Positions 49,046 through 61,600 of a stretch of 64,000 nt of DNA are shown here, piece by piece. The notes beneath the pieces are model-generated. The model searched no databases. It had not been told where the DNA came from and worked only from the letters and a program-made list of their open reading frames with translations. The stretch lies in assembly GCA_020086605.1 (NCBI GenBank), contig JACBWW010000003.1, forward strand, positions 52,392,334 through 52,456,333, in the 5' to 3' direction. The position numbers and the translations under genes were made by a program. Source of the DNA: Lanius collurio. Taxonomy: Eukaryota; Chordata; Aves; Passeriformes; Laniidae. Position 1 is the stretch's first letter. Each line of letters starts with the position of its first letter.

Positions 49046-49159
49046 TGTTGCATATTTCACTTTGGCAGTATATACACTGAAATTGGAACAATATAGAGAT
49101 TAGTATGGCTCCAGGGCAAGGATGACATGCAGGTCCATGAAGAGTTACAAAATTCTTTT
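49046..49159 (+). pseudogene. U6 snRNA pseudogene (5' half of a U6-CR1 chimera)
   Basis: The sequence follows U6 spliceosomal RNA over its full length: 'cactttggcag' at 49058-49068 for the 5' stem-loop, 'gaaattggaacaatatagag' at 49080-49099, 'attagtatggctccagggca' at 49099-49118 and 'aaggatgacatgcaggtcca' at 49118-49137, then a 3' end running into TTTT at 49159. The central ACAGAGA-type box is changed and shortened (family acagagaagattagcatgg), and the 5' end carries extra bases, so it is a pseudogene. No U6-type upstream promoter (PSE, TATA) was recognised. It joins CR1 sequence without a spacer. Confidence 0.88.
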
Positions 49160-49712
49160 GAGCCAACAACATGCCCAGCAGGACTAGGAAAGTGATTGTC
49201 TCTCCTTACTGGGCACTGGTGAGGCCACACCTTGTGTCCTGTGTCCAGTTCTGGGCCCCTCACTACAAAAAGGACATTGAGGTGCTGGAGCATGTCCAGA
49301 GAAGGGCAGCAGAGCTGGGGAAGGGTCTGGAGCACAAGTCAGATGAGGATCAGCTGAGGGAGCTGGGGGTGTTTAGCCTGGAGAAAAGGAGGCTCAGGGG
49401 AGACCTTATCACTCCCTACAACTCCCTGAAAGGAGGCGGTAGCCAGGTGGGGGTCAGTCTCTTCTCCCAGGTAACCACTGACAGGACAGGAGGACATGGC
49501 CTCAAGCTGCACCAGGGAAGGTTCAGGTTAGACATCAAGAAGAATGTCTTCACTGAAAGGGCTGCCCAGGGAGGTGGTGGAGTCAACATCCCTGGAAGTG
49601 TTCAAAGAAAGACTGGACATGTGGTGTAATTGACAAAGTGGCAACTGGTCAAAGGTGGGACTTGATGATCTTGTAGGTCATTTCCAACCATAATGATTCC
49701 ACTATTTTATTA
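49160..49712 (+). mobile_element. CR1 LINE 3' part, fused to U6 upstream
   Basis: This is a 5'-truncated CR1. An open frame at 49171-49629 encodes the C-terminal end of CR1 ORF2 protein: ALVRPHL near residue 15, then the [17 protein letters not shown] block near residues 64-80 and [15 protein letters not shown] near 110-125, all standard CR1 segments. Near 49559 a deletion of about 20 bases shifts the frame, so the last third is out of frame. The end at 49690-49712 is a degenerate CR1 tail. The left end falls exactly at the U6 TTTT. It is relatively well preserved, but truncated and non-functional. Confidence 0.93.
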
Positions 49713-51082
49713 TCTACTTAGTTTATGGCTCCATGTATCAGGTAGAATTTTAGGTTAGTATATTCTTTTTAAACATTAAAGTATTTCTCCAACACCTAAT
49801 ATTGAAAAAAAACCACCCCAAAACCTTGACTGGAGTTTCATTAAGGGCATAGACCAATTAGTTAATTGTTCCATGCTAAAGCAAATCCTCAGCCCTTTAG
49901 TTTTCAAAAATCTGAACTTCTACATAATTTTATTAAAAACCAGTACCTTTATAATGGGCCAAATTAAGCCAAAATCCTTGGTGCAAGGGGGCATAAAGTT
50001 TGGATTTAAAAAATCCATGTGAGACTTGAATTTGTTGGTCAAAACCCAGTACTAATTAAAATTAGACAAAATCCAACAGACCTTTGATAATTACATCAAA
50101 AGTTCACATTCATTTGATGTGGATTGTCTATATTTCGTTGTTACTCTCTTAAAAGATTATTTATGTACAAAGGGTTAGAAAAGAATATTAATATTTAAAA
50201 AGTGGAACTATGAGGGCAAACACGGATTCAGCATATGATTTAATTTATTAAATGTTTGCTTTTTTCTGCTCAAAACCATGACTTGTGACATTATTTTTTG
50301 CATCAAGAGTGATCTACAAAGATTCTTAGTAAAATATGTTTCTAGTGGAACAAGAAGTTTAGCTTGTTTACTGGTGACTGGATTCAACAACATTTGCTTA
50401 ACAAGCTGGGCATTAAAGAACCACATCAGTCATATTTTCATTCCAAATTTGCCACTGGTTTACTGAGCAAAGTTCCTCAGAGGAAAAAATCTGATTTCAT
50501 AAAAGATCACACACACTAGCCCTAAAAATCTGAGATGCTGTACTAACTGTTGTCTGAAAATTCGTCATATTTTATGCAACTAAGTGCAAAGTACTTCCCT
50601 CACAGCTGAGTACATGGAAGGCACAGCAGTATTATAAAAGGGAGAGATTACTAAAGATGTCTAGACATGGAGAAAGTATGACCTCAGTTAGAACACTCTG
50701 GTATTTACTTTTCCTTTCTAGAGAGAGATATACAATACTTCATGATTTCAGTATGCAAGGCAGCAAGGTTTCTGAACAACTCAGCAAAAATCCTCAGTTG
50801 ACTGCAGGCTGGAAAAAATAAAAAAGGAGAGATCTGAATGAAAAGTACCTCTGAGAGAAGAATAGAAAGCAGAGTGCAGCTACTTTTCATTCCATCATGC
50901 AGATGGTGTTTATTGCATTTTAAAGGTATCCATATGAAAAAAAAAATCAACGAAACCAACCCCTAAACCACACCAACCTTATAAATTTCCAATTATTTAG
51001 GAAGCATTTAAATGGCAGCTGGCTGTGTAGCCTCACTTCAGACTCAGTGTACAGAGAGACTTTGTCTCAAACATTCTTGTTT
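49713..51082. other. Unique AT-rich DNA
   Basis: No gene or other repeat recognised between the two CR1 copies. Confidence 0.4.
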
Positions 51083-51610
51083 CTCTACTCTACTCTTGTG
51101 ACACCCCACCTGGAGTACATCCAGGTGTGGGGTCCCACAAAGGAAGCACACGCACCTGCTGGAGTAAGTCCAGAGCAGGCCACAGAAGTGATCACAGGGT
51201 TAGAGAACATCCTATGATGATGGGCTGGGAGATTTGGAGTTGCTCAGCCTGGAGAAGAGAGAGCTCCAGGGAGACCTTGCAGCAGATTTCCAGTATCTAA
51301 AGGGGTTGCAGGAGATCTGGAGAGGGACTTTTGACAAGGACATGTAGTGACAAGGGGGAATAAATGGCTTTAAACTTCAAGAGAGAAGGTTTAGGTTGGA
51401 CATAAGGAAGAAATCTCTGCCAGGGTGGTGAGACACTGGAACAGATTGCCCAGAAAAGTTGTGGATGCCCCATCTCTGGAAAAGTTCAAGCCCAAGGATG
51501 GGTTCTGAGCAACCTGGCCTAGTGGAATATGTCTCTACCCGTGGTAGGAGGGTTGGAACTAAATCATCTCTAAAGTCTCTTCCACCAAAAACCATTCTAT
51601 GATTCTATTA
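51083..51610 (+). mobile_element. CR1 LINE 3' part (5'-truncated)
   Basis: A CR1 copy of a different subfamily from the one at 49160. It starts near the family block 'cttgtgagaccccacctgga' (51094-51113 here), passes the 'ttgctcagcctggagaagag' block at 51240-51259 and the 'gagacactggaacagattgc' block at 51429-51448, and ends in the tail 'attctatgattctatta' at 51594-51610. Indels break the reading frame. No target duplication is seen. Confidence 0.95.
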
Positions 51611-54392
51611 TATCTGGGTAACAATGGATTTTTTACTTAATCTTGGGTTCACAGTTCCGGTTTTCCTCTCTTACATGTTCGAATCTCTTACTGCATTAAA
51701 TTAATTTTTTTTTTTTTTAATGGCACTTCTTAAATATTATTGCACTGATATGAAGTAGTGTACGATTTTTGCTCTTCTTCTTTGAAGTCTAATAATGGCA
51801 TTGAGAGACATCTATTGAAAGACATACTGACACTTTATTTTGCATAAGAATTTATCAGTAAATATTCTTGGTTTAATTAATATTTAGCTTGCTGGCTGAT
51901 CATTTAACATTTGTAACACCTCAGTTCAATGTATGGATCCCATCTGTTCTGCTTGTGGCTATGTGTGTTGAGCCCACACACAAAAGGAGTATCCCTGACT
52001 GTGAACAAGGTACTAAGAAATGCAAAATTGCTGACTGACCATCCTTGCAATATATGATGCATGCAACCAAGCAACACAGAAGAGCTCAGTGTATTTTCTG
52101 CATTGCAAACTCTTGCCCACCCAAGCTAACTCAGCTGCATGAACCAGTGCAGCTGTAGAAGCTTCAGGTAGCTCTGTGCTTAACTTAAAAGAATGATTTC
52201 CCTTGTGCTGCTGCACCTTGTTCCTGGTGCCTGAACTGCTCACTTATCTCTACAGTATACACTTACCCACAGTAAACATACCCACAGTGGAGAAGACTGC
52301 AGTAAAACCTGTTTTAGTTTTACTTGGGCAACCATTGTTTTGTTTTTAATCCCACAGTATTTTTGTTTTGATCACACACCTTGAACTTCTCTAACAAATA
52401 GGGGAAGAGGTCTATAAAATGTTTACAATACAGCTCCATTCAATATACCATCCTGACTGAGTCCCAAGCTCAGACCTTGTTATGAGTGAGGTGAGGGCAC
52501 TGGTGGGGGAAAAAATTATTGAATGTATACAGGTAATTAGAGCCTGCATCATTGCTTACACAAAGGGTTGGTGGAGGCAAGAATGCAGGCTAATGTTCTT
52601 TTAATGTGTTATCTTCAAATGTAGTGCCTTGGAGGGTTATGTGTCTATATAAATAAAGTAAAAACCAGAAATGCCTAAGTATGCATGGACAATACTGTAC
52701 TCCTTAAGGTGGCAAAAGGAAGGGAGTATGGTTTGTTTGCATAATGTGTGATTCCCAGGAGCCACAGCAGATTTCAGCAGGGGAAACTTACTGGAGAAGT
52801 CCTCTTGGCTGCAGATTACAAGATCTCTGAGGAGCTCTCTAGGAGTAGAGAAGGGTTATTAAAAATAGATTACTTCCAGGCAGTGACAAACTTCTTGGCA
52901 CAAGCTAAAGCTGACTTTTCAGAGGTTTACAACTAGTTTGATAAGATTTTCAGTAGGATATCATTAAGCACCTCTTCAGCACTAAGCTTTTCTCAGCCTG
53001 CAGGTTCTTGAGACACTTTGAATGTGCCAAAACTTAACAAAGTAGCTGGTAGTTTACACTTTTATAATCAGCATAACAATATAACGTGTTAATCATAGTC
53101 CCAAAGATGGCTGAAGTCTTCCAGGAAAAAAATTCATGTGCATACGAGACATCTGAAATTAATAACTCCACCCTAAAAGCTACAAAGCTAGATGAAAGCA
53201 AGTAGCTCATAATTAAAATGGTTTTGGTTTTATTTTTAAATAATTGTATTGGAAAGTCAGTTCAGCGAAACTGTATTTTTCTCTAGTATAAATCAACAAT
53301 TATGATGACAATCTTGTCGGGAAAATGTCTAATCTCAGGATAGTAACTAATCAGTATACATATGTGAAAAAAGAGAAATAAATTAAATCCCTCTTTGAGG
53401 GAGCCATGGATATACAAGTCTGACATTCTCCTTGGGTAAGGTTTAGTGTAGAGGGGTTTGCAATTATGTTTTTAAATCTGAATTTCACTTCAATGTGTAA
53501 ATGAGTGTTTAAAGGACAATTTTAATTTTAATCAGTAAGATCAGTGCCTAGCCTCCTGAACTGGATAGTATTTAAAAACTTAATACTGAAAATTCTGCTC
53601 ATGCAAGTTCATGTAACTCGCTTGTTTATTGCTACAAAAGAGAATTAATGAGAACAACATGGATGGAAAATACAGTTCTCAGTATAATAGACATGAGGAA
53701 AGGTATTAATGTCTCCCTCAAATATGTATATTTATCTTTGATATTAGTGTGATTTCCATTTGTGCATGGTAAAAAGATCAACATTAGAATTCTAAGGGTT
53801 AGTGTTAACATGGCTTCCTTTTTTACATTCACAAATAACTGTGGGAACAGTTTCGCAGAGTATGTTATTTGATAACAAACAGACATTTAACTATCAGATT
53901 AACAGGTACATTAATGTATGTAGATGTTGACATATCCACATTTGCACCCATAATTACTTGCAGATGTGGACTATAGGCACAAAAATGGACATATTCTAGA
54001 GACTACTCTTCAATTCTGCAGCACATTTTTATTCTCTGGTGATTTTGTCCTGACATTTTTTAAAACACTCAAATTCCAGTTAGGTTTGTGCCCCTAACTC
54101 AGGCAGGTTTTTTTAAATTTCACCTTGAAAGCACACTTGGAGTTGTCACTTTTCGAAGGTACACAAGAATTCCATCCGCCTTTTCAAATTAACACGTCTC
54201 AGCCTTTGACTTTTTTTATCTACCGGAAGGTTATTATAAGACGTTTCTTCCTGCACTTAGAGGTTTTTCTCTATTACTTTGCCCCCCCTTGGAGCTCTTC
54301 AATTCCTCTGTCTAATCACTGAGGGTTCTTCATGGGGCTCTGCTAACATGCAAAGCAAGAACAAGCAAACAAAAGCTGTTTGGGTACATCAT
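51611..54392. other. Unique AT-rich DNA
   Basis: No gene or repeat family recognised. Open frames of 60-84 codons have no recognisable family. Confidence 0.4.
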
Positions 54393-54499
54393 CATATTTC
54401 TTATAAATTGGTGAGAAAAAATAGAGAAGTAGCTCATTTATTTCACATATTTCTTATAAATTGGTGAGAAAAAATAGAGAAGTAGCTCATTTATTTCAC
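54393..54499. repeat. Exact 53-bp tandem duplication
   Basis: The 53 bases at 54393-54445 are repeated without a single difference at 54446-54498, and the match runs one base further. Perfect identity implies a recent duplication, a polymorphic short tandem repeat, or an assembly error. The unit contains 'cttataaattggtgagaaaa' and is not part of a repeat family I know. Confidence 0.97.
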
Positions 54500-57059
54500 T
54501 ACATTAAGAAACCTAGAATTAAGAAGAGAAGCAGGAAATTGAAAATCCTCCAAATTCTGTCCTGTAAATTTGGATCAAAGAGAAGGTCCATGTCAGAGAA
54601 GACAAGAGAAGTGATAGTGCCTACAACTGCTGCAGTGCTTTCACAATGATACTGAACCATATTAAACACCAGGACAATAGTGATTTTATGGCCTTATGGA
54701 ATGGCAAGGAGACATTTGGCAGTTATAAATAAATCTCCTTATTCATACAATGGTAGTCCATTGTATTTCTAACAGATCTCTGACTCCTAAAGAGTCAGTA
54801 TAATAATATCTGCTTAAGAGCTGAGGTGCCTAAAAGCCTTCGTCCTGCCTCTGAAAACAGGCCAGCTTTCACTCTGGCGCTCCTTTTACCAGAAGCATCA
54901 TCAGAAATCTCAGGAGTCTCTTGGCAAAGCTGACAGTGGTTTCCTGTGGCCATTGGTTAAGGTGAGTTCAGTGTAATGCTGTAAAGCCACAGATGCCAGA
55001 TGAAAGGAACCAATATTGAATGATAACTCCTAAATGTCTCAGATTACCTACTGTAATTTTTGTCCTGCATTCTCTCATCCCTTCTGCCTACCTTATGACA
55101 ACAAACCCAAATGAATTTAATCTGCACCTAATCAGCCACCAAAAGACAGAGCATGAAAGAGCCAATTGGACCACAAGTTAACTCAGAAAATTGTTTTCTT
55201 GAAAGTGCCACAGGAATACAATGTAAAGGACACTGATGTCATTAATGATATCCTTACTTCCTGTCATCATTGCATTGAAACTGCTGACAGCCTGATCTTT
55301 TTTGTAGTATGGTGTAAAGTTAGGGGCAATTTTCACAGAAAATGAGTATGGAATCATGGTATGAGGAAAACTGGGTTAACGCCAATGCTTACTGGGAAAA
55401 ACACAGCTTCAGATCATAAGACTTTCTTTTATTGTGCAAGCTGACAAGGTCCTAGAAGTGCTGCTGAACAGACACATGAAGGAATTAATCTCTGGGTTTT
55501 TTTACATGTCAATCAAAGTTAAGATAACATTCTCAACAGCAGATGAGTTTCCGTGCTGCAATACTTTAATTAGGGTCAGTATCTGAGTAGGGAAACATTT
55601 TTGAAGGACAGTGGTCTAAGACAGTGGTCTAAAGCCAAATGGACCCTGGAACTGGCCTCACACAATTACTGAAACCTTTTCTCCTTTGCACAGGTGACAG
55701 ATGGCATTCTTTATGCCCCATTCAGTACAACAAATAGAAAGAAGAGAGCCATGAAAAAGCTAAAAATTGAAACCAAAATGCTTTAGCACTGAGAGGAAAA
55801 ATAACAGCGAGAGAAAACAAAGTGCAAATGTTAGATGTTAGTCATATTGCTTACCACACCATTGAAGATGTTGAGATATTATGGTGATAAGTGTAGTAAA
55901 AGAAGCCATCTAGAACAAGGGTGGACTTGTCCATGGAATTTTTGTGTTTCTACATTCAACCTTCTCAATGTGCAATGCACTTGTCCCTTCCACCATTGCA
56001 ATTAGTTATTTCATGGGTATACTATGAAACTAACAAATAAACATACATTATTTTATGTTCCTCAAAGAGGGAAGATTTTGAGCTACATCCATTAGAGATG
56101 AAACCAAGTGTTATAAAAATACCAAAGAACAGCAATTATGGAACATAGATATGCAAAGAGACTCAGTCTTTAGGACATGAAAAAAGAAAAAAGAAAGTTG
56201 GAGCTCTAAATGCAGTGTGTAAGATAAAGAAGTGAAAGAGTGTAGTAATGTAATAACTTGTTTGGGTCAGGACCATTTTGTGGAAGGATAGCCAAAGAAA
56301 TCTTCTAAAATCAGAAAATGATGTAAAACCAGAACCTAGATGAAATACTTTTTATTAGAGTTACTCTATGTGTTATGGTTTTGAAAACAGTAAAAGGAGC
56401 CTAAATCAAGCAAATAGAAACTGATTCCATTTATGATAAAGTGATAAAAAAATAAGATATTTAACTAAACATTTACAATTCAAAAAGACAGCTTTGATGA
56501 ACTAATGGAAATGTTTAATAAATCCCATTTACACTAGAATCCCAAGGGATCTGACCACGGAAGAAACCTGGAATTTCAAAGGCAAAAATATTGAATCTTA
56601 CAGAGCATTTTACTTTAGAGAAAGATTGAAAGAACTCTCCTGTAATCTACAAATGAGAGATGAAACTTTAGACTTTCAAAATAGATTCTGTGTTTGGCCT
56701 GGAAGAAGATATTGAACTATATGGTATTTCCTTTTTAAGTCATATAAATTGAGACTAAAATGCACATGGAAAGAAGTTGGGTGGCTTTACAGTCAAGGTA
56801 AAATAGAGATTGAAGATAATGTAGGTGTGGCCAAAAATGAAACAAATTTTGCCTCAGGTTTCAAAAAGGACAATTATGTTGATTTGGGAGGAAAAATGGA
56901 ATGTTTCAAGGCAGCTTCCATTTACACACCCTTGTTATCTCAACTGTCGTGGAAGCAGAAGTCGTGAGTCTTAATGCACTCAGATCAGGGGGATTAGGTG
57001 GTCTCCCTTGCAGGATTTATGAGAACACACCTTTCAAACTAAACACCAAATACTGTGCC
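54500..57059. other. Unique AT-rich DNA
   Basis: No gene recognised. A small direct repeat (acagtggtctaa, twice) lies at about 55607-55632. The part near 56700-57060 may belong to the ancient CR1 that follows, but similarity is too faint to include. Confidence 0.4.
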
Positions 57060-58080
57060 TGCAGTTAAAAGAGGAGAAGGTAATCAGACATCTATCTGTA
57101 AGCATGTAACTCTGTAGACTGCTTTAGGACATATTTTGAAGGAAAAAATATTTAAAGACAATGTAATAGGATGTAAAACAACAATGATTTAATCAAATGT
57201 AGATCATCCTAGACAGAGTTTCTAGACAAAGGAAATGGACTGGATTTCATATATCAAGACTTCAGGAAATGGTGCCAACTATGAAACTTGTTATTTAAAA
57301 TCAAAGAAAGGAATGAAGAATCTGTGATGTCAAGTATGAAGCTGTCAGGCAGAGGAGCTGGAGATGAATTACTGGTAGAGTTCTTTAAGAGTCAGTATTG
57401 AAACAGATGGTGATTAATAGTCTAATGTCTGCTTTTCACTCAGGAAGCAAGAGAGCAAAATACCAATCTGCTTATACCTCTCAACTTGGTACTTTTATCA
57501 ATAGAGGATAACCAGGATATCATATAAAAGAGCTTCTTGAGGAGTGACAGGATAGAAGCTCGTAACAGAAAGTTCTGTTCCAGGGTGAGAGCTCATCAGC
57601 TGAAAAAGATGTGAAAGGACCTGAGTGGACTACCTAATTGCAGAATTATATAAGTTGCCAGTACAATGTAAACTCCTATAGTCTATGGTTGTATTAGATT
57701 TATTTCTAGCAGAGCCTGGGCACTGTATGAGGTCTTACAATACCATCAAACTTCTCATTATACATGTTCAATAATTATGAATTAAAACTTAACTGCAGAG
57801 AAGAGAGTCTAAAAGATCCTGCTGTGGGGGACATGTGCTGACTGAAAGAACATGGCCAAGTTAGGAGAAATAAGACTGAAAGGTGATATGCTTTACATCT
57901 GTGAATACTGATAGGTTAAAAATCAGTAAGTACTATATTCTTAACGATACTGGTTTTCATGAAAGTTAACACTATGAGAATAAACTGACTAAGAATAAGT
58001 TTTACCTGGAACTTATCAGAATGTTTCTAGTGACAGAGAAAGCAAAGCTACTTTGTGTTTTAAGCTAGAATTTCACCATT
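57060..58080 (+). mobile_element. Ancient CR1 LINE, reverse transcriptase region (degraded)
   Basis: The plus strand follows the ORF2 of old amniote CR1 elements over about 1 kb. Recognisable blocks in order are: 'gtttctagacaaaggaaatg' and 'ggatttcatatatcaagact' at about 57220-57262 (family 'gatgtgatatatcttgactt'); 'aagctgtcaggcagaggagc' through 'ggtagagttctttaagagtc' at about 57339-57394 (family 'ctgtcaggctggagggaggt' through 'gtggagttcctcaaggatcg'); 'accaggatatcatataaaag' at 57511-57530 (family 'accgggatatcatacaggaa'); then the 'gggcactgtatgaggtctta' block at 57718-57737 and 'aataagactgaaaggtgata' at 57869-57888. These match the region from the RT palm to the C-terminus. Stops and indels occur throughout. 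Confidence 0.75.
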
Positions 58081-58392
58081 CTAATGCATTAAATTCTTTT
58101 ATCAACAGTTTTAATGACTGGAGTCCATAATTCTTTCTACTTCTGTATTCCTGAATGAGAATAAATACTTTAAGTATTATAATTCACAGGTCTGAAACCC
58201 TAGTATCACTTAGTCCAAACTCAAGAATGACACATTTCTTGTTGTAGTGTAGGGAATCCTTACAATATATATAAGACAGTGATGGACTTGGAAGGAAAGA
58301 TGAAGTCGTATTTTTGTAGATTTCAGAGATGATTTTATTCCTCCAGCTGCATGGCTGGAGTTCCCAAGCCATGGGACCCTGCTCTCTCCTCC
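58081..58392. other. Unique DNA before the second gap
   Basis: No gene or repeat family recognised. Confidence 0.4.
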
Positions 58393-58644
58393 NNNNNNNN
58401 NNNNNNNNNNNNNNNNNNNNNNNNNNNNNNNNNNNNNNNNNNNNNNNNNNNNNNNNNNNNNNNNNNNNNNNNNNNNNNNNNNNNNNNNNNNNNNNNNNNN
58501 NNNNNNNNNNNNNNNNNNNNNNNNNNNNNNNNNNNNNNNNNNNNNNNNNNNNNNNNNNNNNNNNNNNNNNNNNNNNNNNNNNNNNNNNNNNNNNNNNNNN
58601 NNNNNNNNNNNNNNNNNNNNNNNNNNNNNNNNNNNNNNNNNNNN
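58393..58644. other. Assembly gap (252 N)
   Basis: All bases are undetermined. The right edge abuts an AAGG microsatellite. Open frames crossing it on both strands are artefacts of unknown residues plus the repeat. Confidence 0.99.
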
Positions 58645-58685
58645 AGGAAGGAAGGAAGGAAGGAAGGAAGGAAGGAAGGAAGGAA
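58645..58685. repeat. (AAGG)n microsatellite
   Basis: About ten exact AGGA units begin at the gap edge; the full length is hidden by the gap. Frames through it give Lys/Glu/Gly/Arg or Leu/Pro/Ser/Phe repeats and are not proteins. Confidence 0.98.
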
Positions 58686-61600
58686 AGACACACCTGTATG
58701 AACTCACTTCAGTCAGTGTTCTTTTTGCCACCAGCTTCTTAGTCCATCCTGCCTCTTCCCCAAACCATCTGACACTTTCCCCCATCTTACACCACACTTC
58801 CCTCTAGTTTTATTTTCCCCAAAACCAATTAATAACATCTTCTTGTCACTATCCTGCAGTGTCCATGCACCTCTTCTGCACCCTCGAATTTTGTAGGTGG
58901 GTCAAGGAGTTTCTAGATTTATTTAATTTGTCAGAAAGAAAAATTATGACTGATATTTAGGTTAAATCTTATATCGCATTATGATAACTTGCTGACAGAA
59001 TGCTGCATTATAGTCAGGCTTCTGCATATGACTTTTTGTCAGAGTTGTAACCTGCAATTTTAAAAAGAAATGGCCTGAAAATTATTATAAAATAGAAAAA
59101 AAGTCTTCCTTGAAATTCATGTCAATATACTTTGCCATGTCTAGAATTATATATCCTGTATGTCATGGCTTAAATGGATCATTTAAAAATTTCAGTATTT
59201 TCTGTTCTCACTCACCTGTCAAGCCTCATTTCTGTACTGTACCTGAAATTTTACTTCTGTCATTTTCTAGAGTCTTAAAAATACAAAGAAACTGTAGAAG
59301 TTAGTAAATGTAATTATCATTAAAAAAAAATAAAAAAGTGGTATTTCCTTAAAAAACACTATTAAAGGTGAAAATTTTGTATATAAACCAAGTCACCTAC
59401 CCCAAGCTTAAACTAAAACTAAAAAGAAAAAAAATCCCAAATCAAAGCAACAAAAAAGAGGACAGTTTTCACAAATTAAAATGTTTATTCTTAATTTACT
59501 CTGTGTTGAGTAATTCTAATTTCTTTATTTTCTCTGTTACGATACTTACAAGAAGTTGGAAGTTCCAATGTTTTATTAATTTATTAATATTTAATTAAGT
59601 CAATGATATTACATGTGCATGACCAATTGTCATCTGTTTTGGAGCTGCAACATCTTTTTTTAGATGATTTTCATCATTATTTTCCAATTTCTTTCTGGGG
59701 AAAGCTGAACACAGAGTATCAGATTGGGAAAAATCACACTAGCCATTGAGAAAGACAAAATTCCAGTCACAAAATTAAACTGACTGGAGTAGTAAAAAGT
59801 GAGGAGGAGTGTGGCAGTAAGGTCCATCAGTGACAGAAATTGCAGGAGGCCAGGCATGAGCAGCTGACCTGGCCACCTCACTTGGCAGTCCAAGGAAACA
59901 GTTATGTTCTGGCTAAAGAGAGAACTGTGAGGAGGTGAAGAATGAAGAATGAAGAATTTCTCTCACAGTATGAGAAATGAAGTAGAGAAAGTCAGTGCAG
60001 TTGAGGGTAAAAATCTCACAGGATCTGTAATGTCAGCTGTCCATTAACAGTTGAAGTTCTCACCGAGTGCAGTGGCCGAGATAACTGACTGGCCCTTCAG
60101 AAATGCAGGCTGCCTTCCTCAGAAGTAGGAAGGAACTGAGAAAGAATTGTTTTCCTTCTTATCACCAATGTTGTCCATTTCCTTTTTGTTCTATGGGCTT
60201 TAAACTTTTCTGGTTCCGCTTCTGTTCCTTCTCTTTTAAGTTGCCCCTCTTCCAACTACAAGGACAAGTGAAGAGGACTCACTGAAACAATGAGACTGAG
60301 CAAATCGAATGATTTGATAGTCTTTAAATTATTAAAGAAGTTCTTTCTGATATAGCTGGAAATACAGCTATAAAATATAGTGTTGTCAGATGTGATTTTT
60401 TGACTTTGAAAAATCATTGCTTACAGTTGCCCTCAAATTTTTGTGCTTAGCAAAACTAACTCCAGTCACTGAGTAAAAATAATGATTTATCCATGACCTA
60501 ACCAGCAATATTCACCCACCTTTGCAAAGCAATCTGGGCTGCACAAAAGCTGCATGGATGTGGAAATAAAAACACCAAAGTCTGGATGTCTATTCGTGGT
60601 CTAAATTCAGATGTACTCTTAGGAATTCTGTAGGGTCGCAACTGGTGAGCATACATCTTTCATCAGCTGTAGAATGGGGATGGAGCATTTTAAAGGATTA
60701 CTACTTTTATGTGCTATTTTGAAAGAACAATTATTGTACGTGTGAATCAGTAATCCAGTGGTGTTTTATAGGCAATCAGTTTTGTGATATTTATTCATTT
60801 CCTCCATCTCCTGTCTAAGCAGCTTAGGGAATTTCAGGGGGGAAAAATGAGAAAACTATGAAAAATGCATGCTTAAACCTTCAGTCACGAAACACTGAAG
60901 TAAAGGTTTAAACAACCTAAATAAAACTAATATGTATTCTCGGCATATGGATCAAGTCCAAACCTGAGAGAACATTTTTCATTTCACCATACAACAGTAC
61001 AAATCTACTTTCAAGGAGCAATATCTGTATGACATAGCTGCTGTTATAATTTCTCCGAGTTATTCTTTCCGGAAAAAAAAAAAAATTCTAATACATAAAT
61101 ATAATAGAGAATGTTGTTTATATGAAGTCTCTCTCAAAAGAAAGCATTTAAAACCAAATATCAAGCTAAGAAAATTTTGCATGCATTAAGAAGCTTGCTA
61201 TGTAGTGATGACATGCTCATTTCCATTCCATTTCTGAGAAGAGGCAGTCTGGTTTACCAAACTATCTAGGTCTACATCTTTGCCACCAAAAATATTACAG
61301 GAAGCCAAAGATGGCTGGCATTTTTCTGTCGAGACCTGGGTGGGTATGATGATTGTAGAAGATTCTCAAGAAAGTATTTGCCAATCTGTTGTTGCCCTTA
61401 CATCAGCCTTCATAGGCAGCCCATACATCACAGGAAAGGCAGAGGAAATGGTTGCTCTGCCTAGCATGGGTTGCTGTTGAATAGCTCAGCGAGGTGTCCA
61501 AACCAGACCTGTGAACTGAGATGGCCTAATGTGCCCCAAGAGGCCATGGATCATTTCTGCTGCATAAAGGCCTCCACTGCTACATGCCTTTCAGCTTTGC

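Noticed and set aside
51670..51682. Second B-box-like motif (ATGTTCGAATC)
   Set aside because: No A box and no tRNA fold in the preceding 70 bases.
58184..58797. Open frames of 116-195 codons on both strands
   Set aside because: They are composed of gap Ns and the AAGG repeat.
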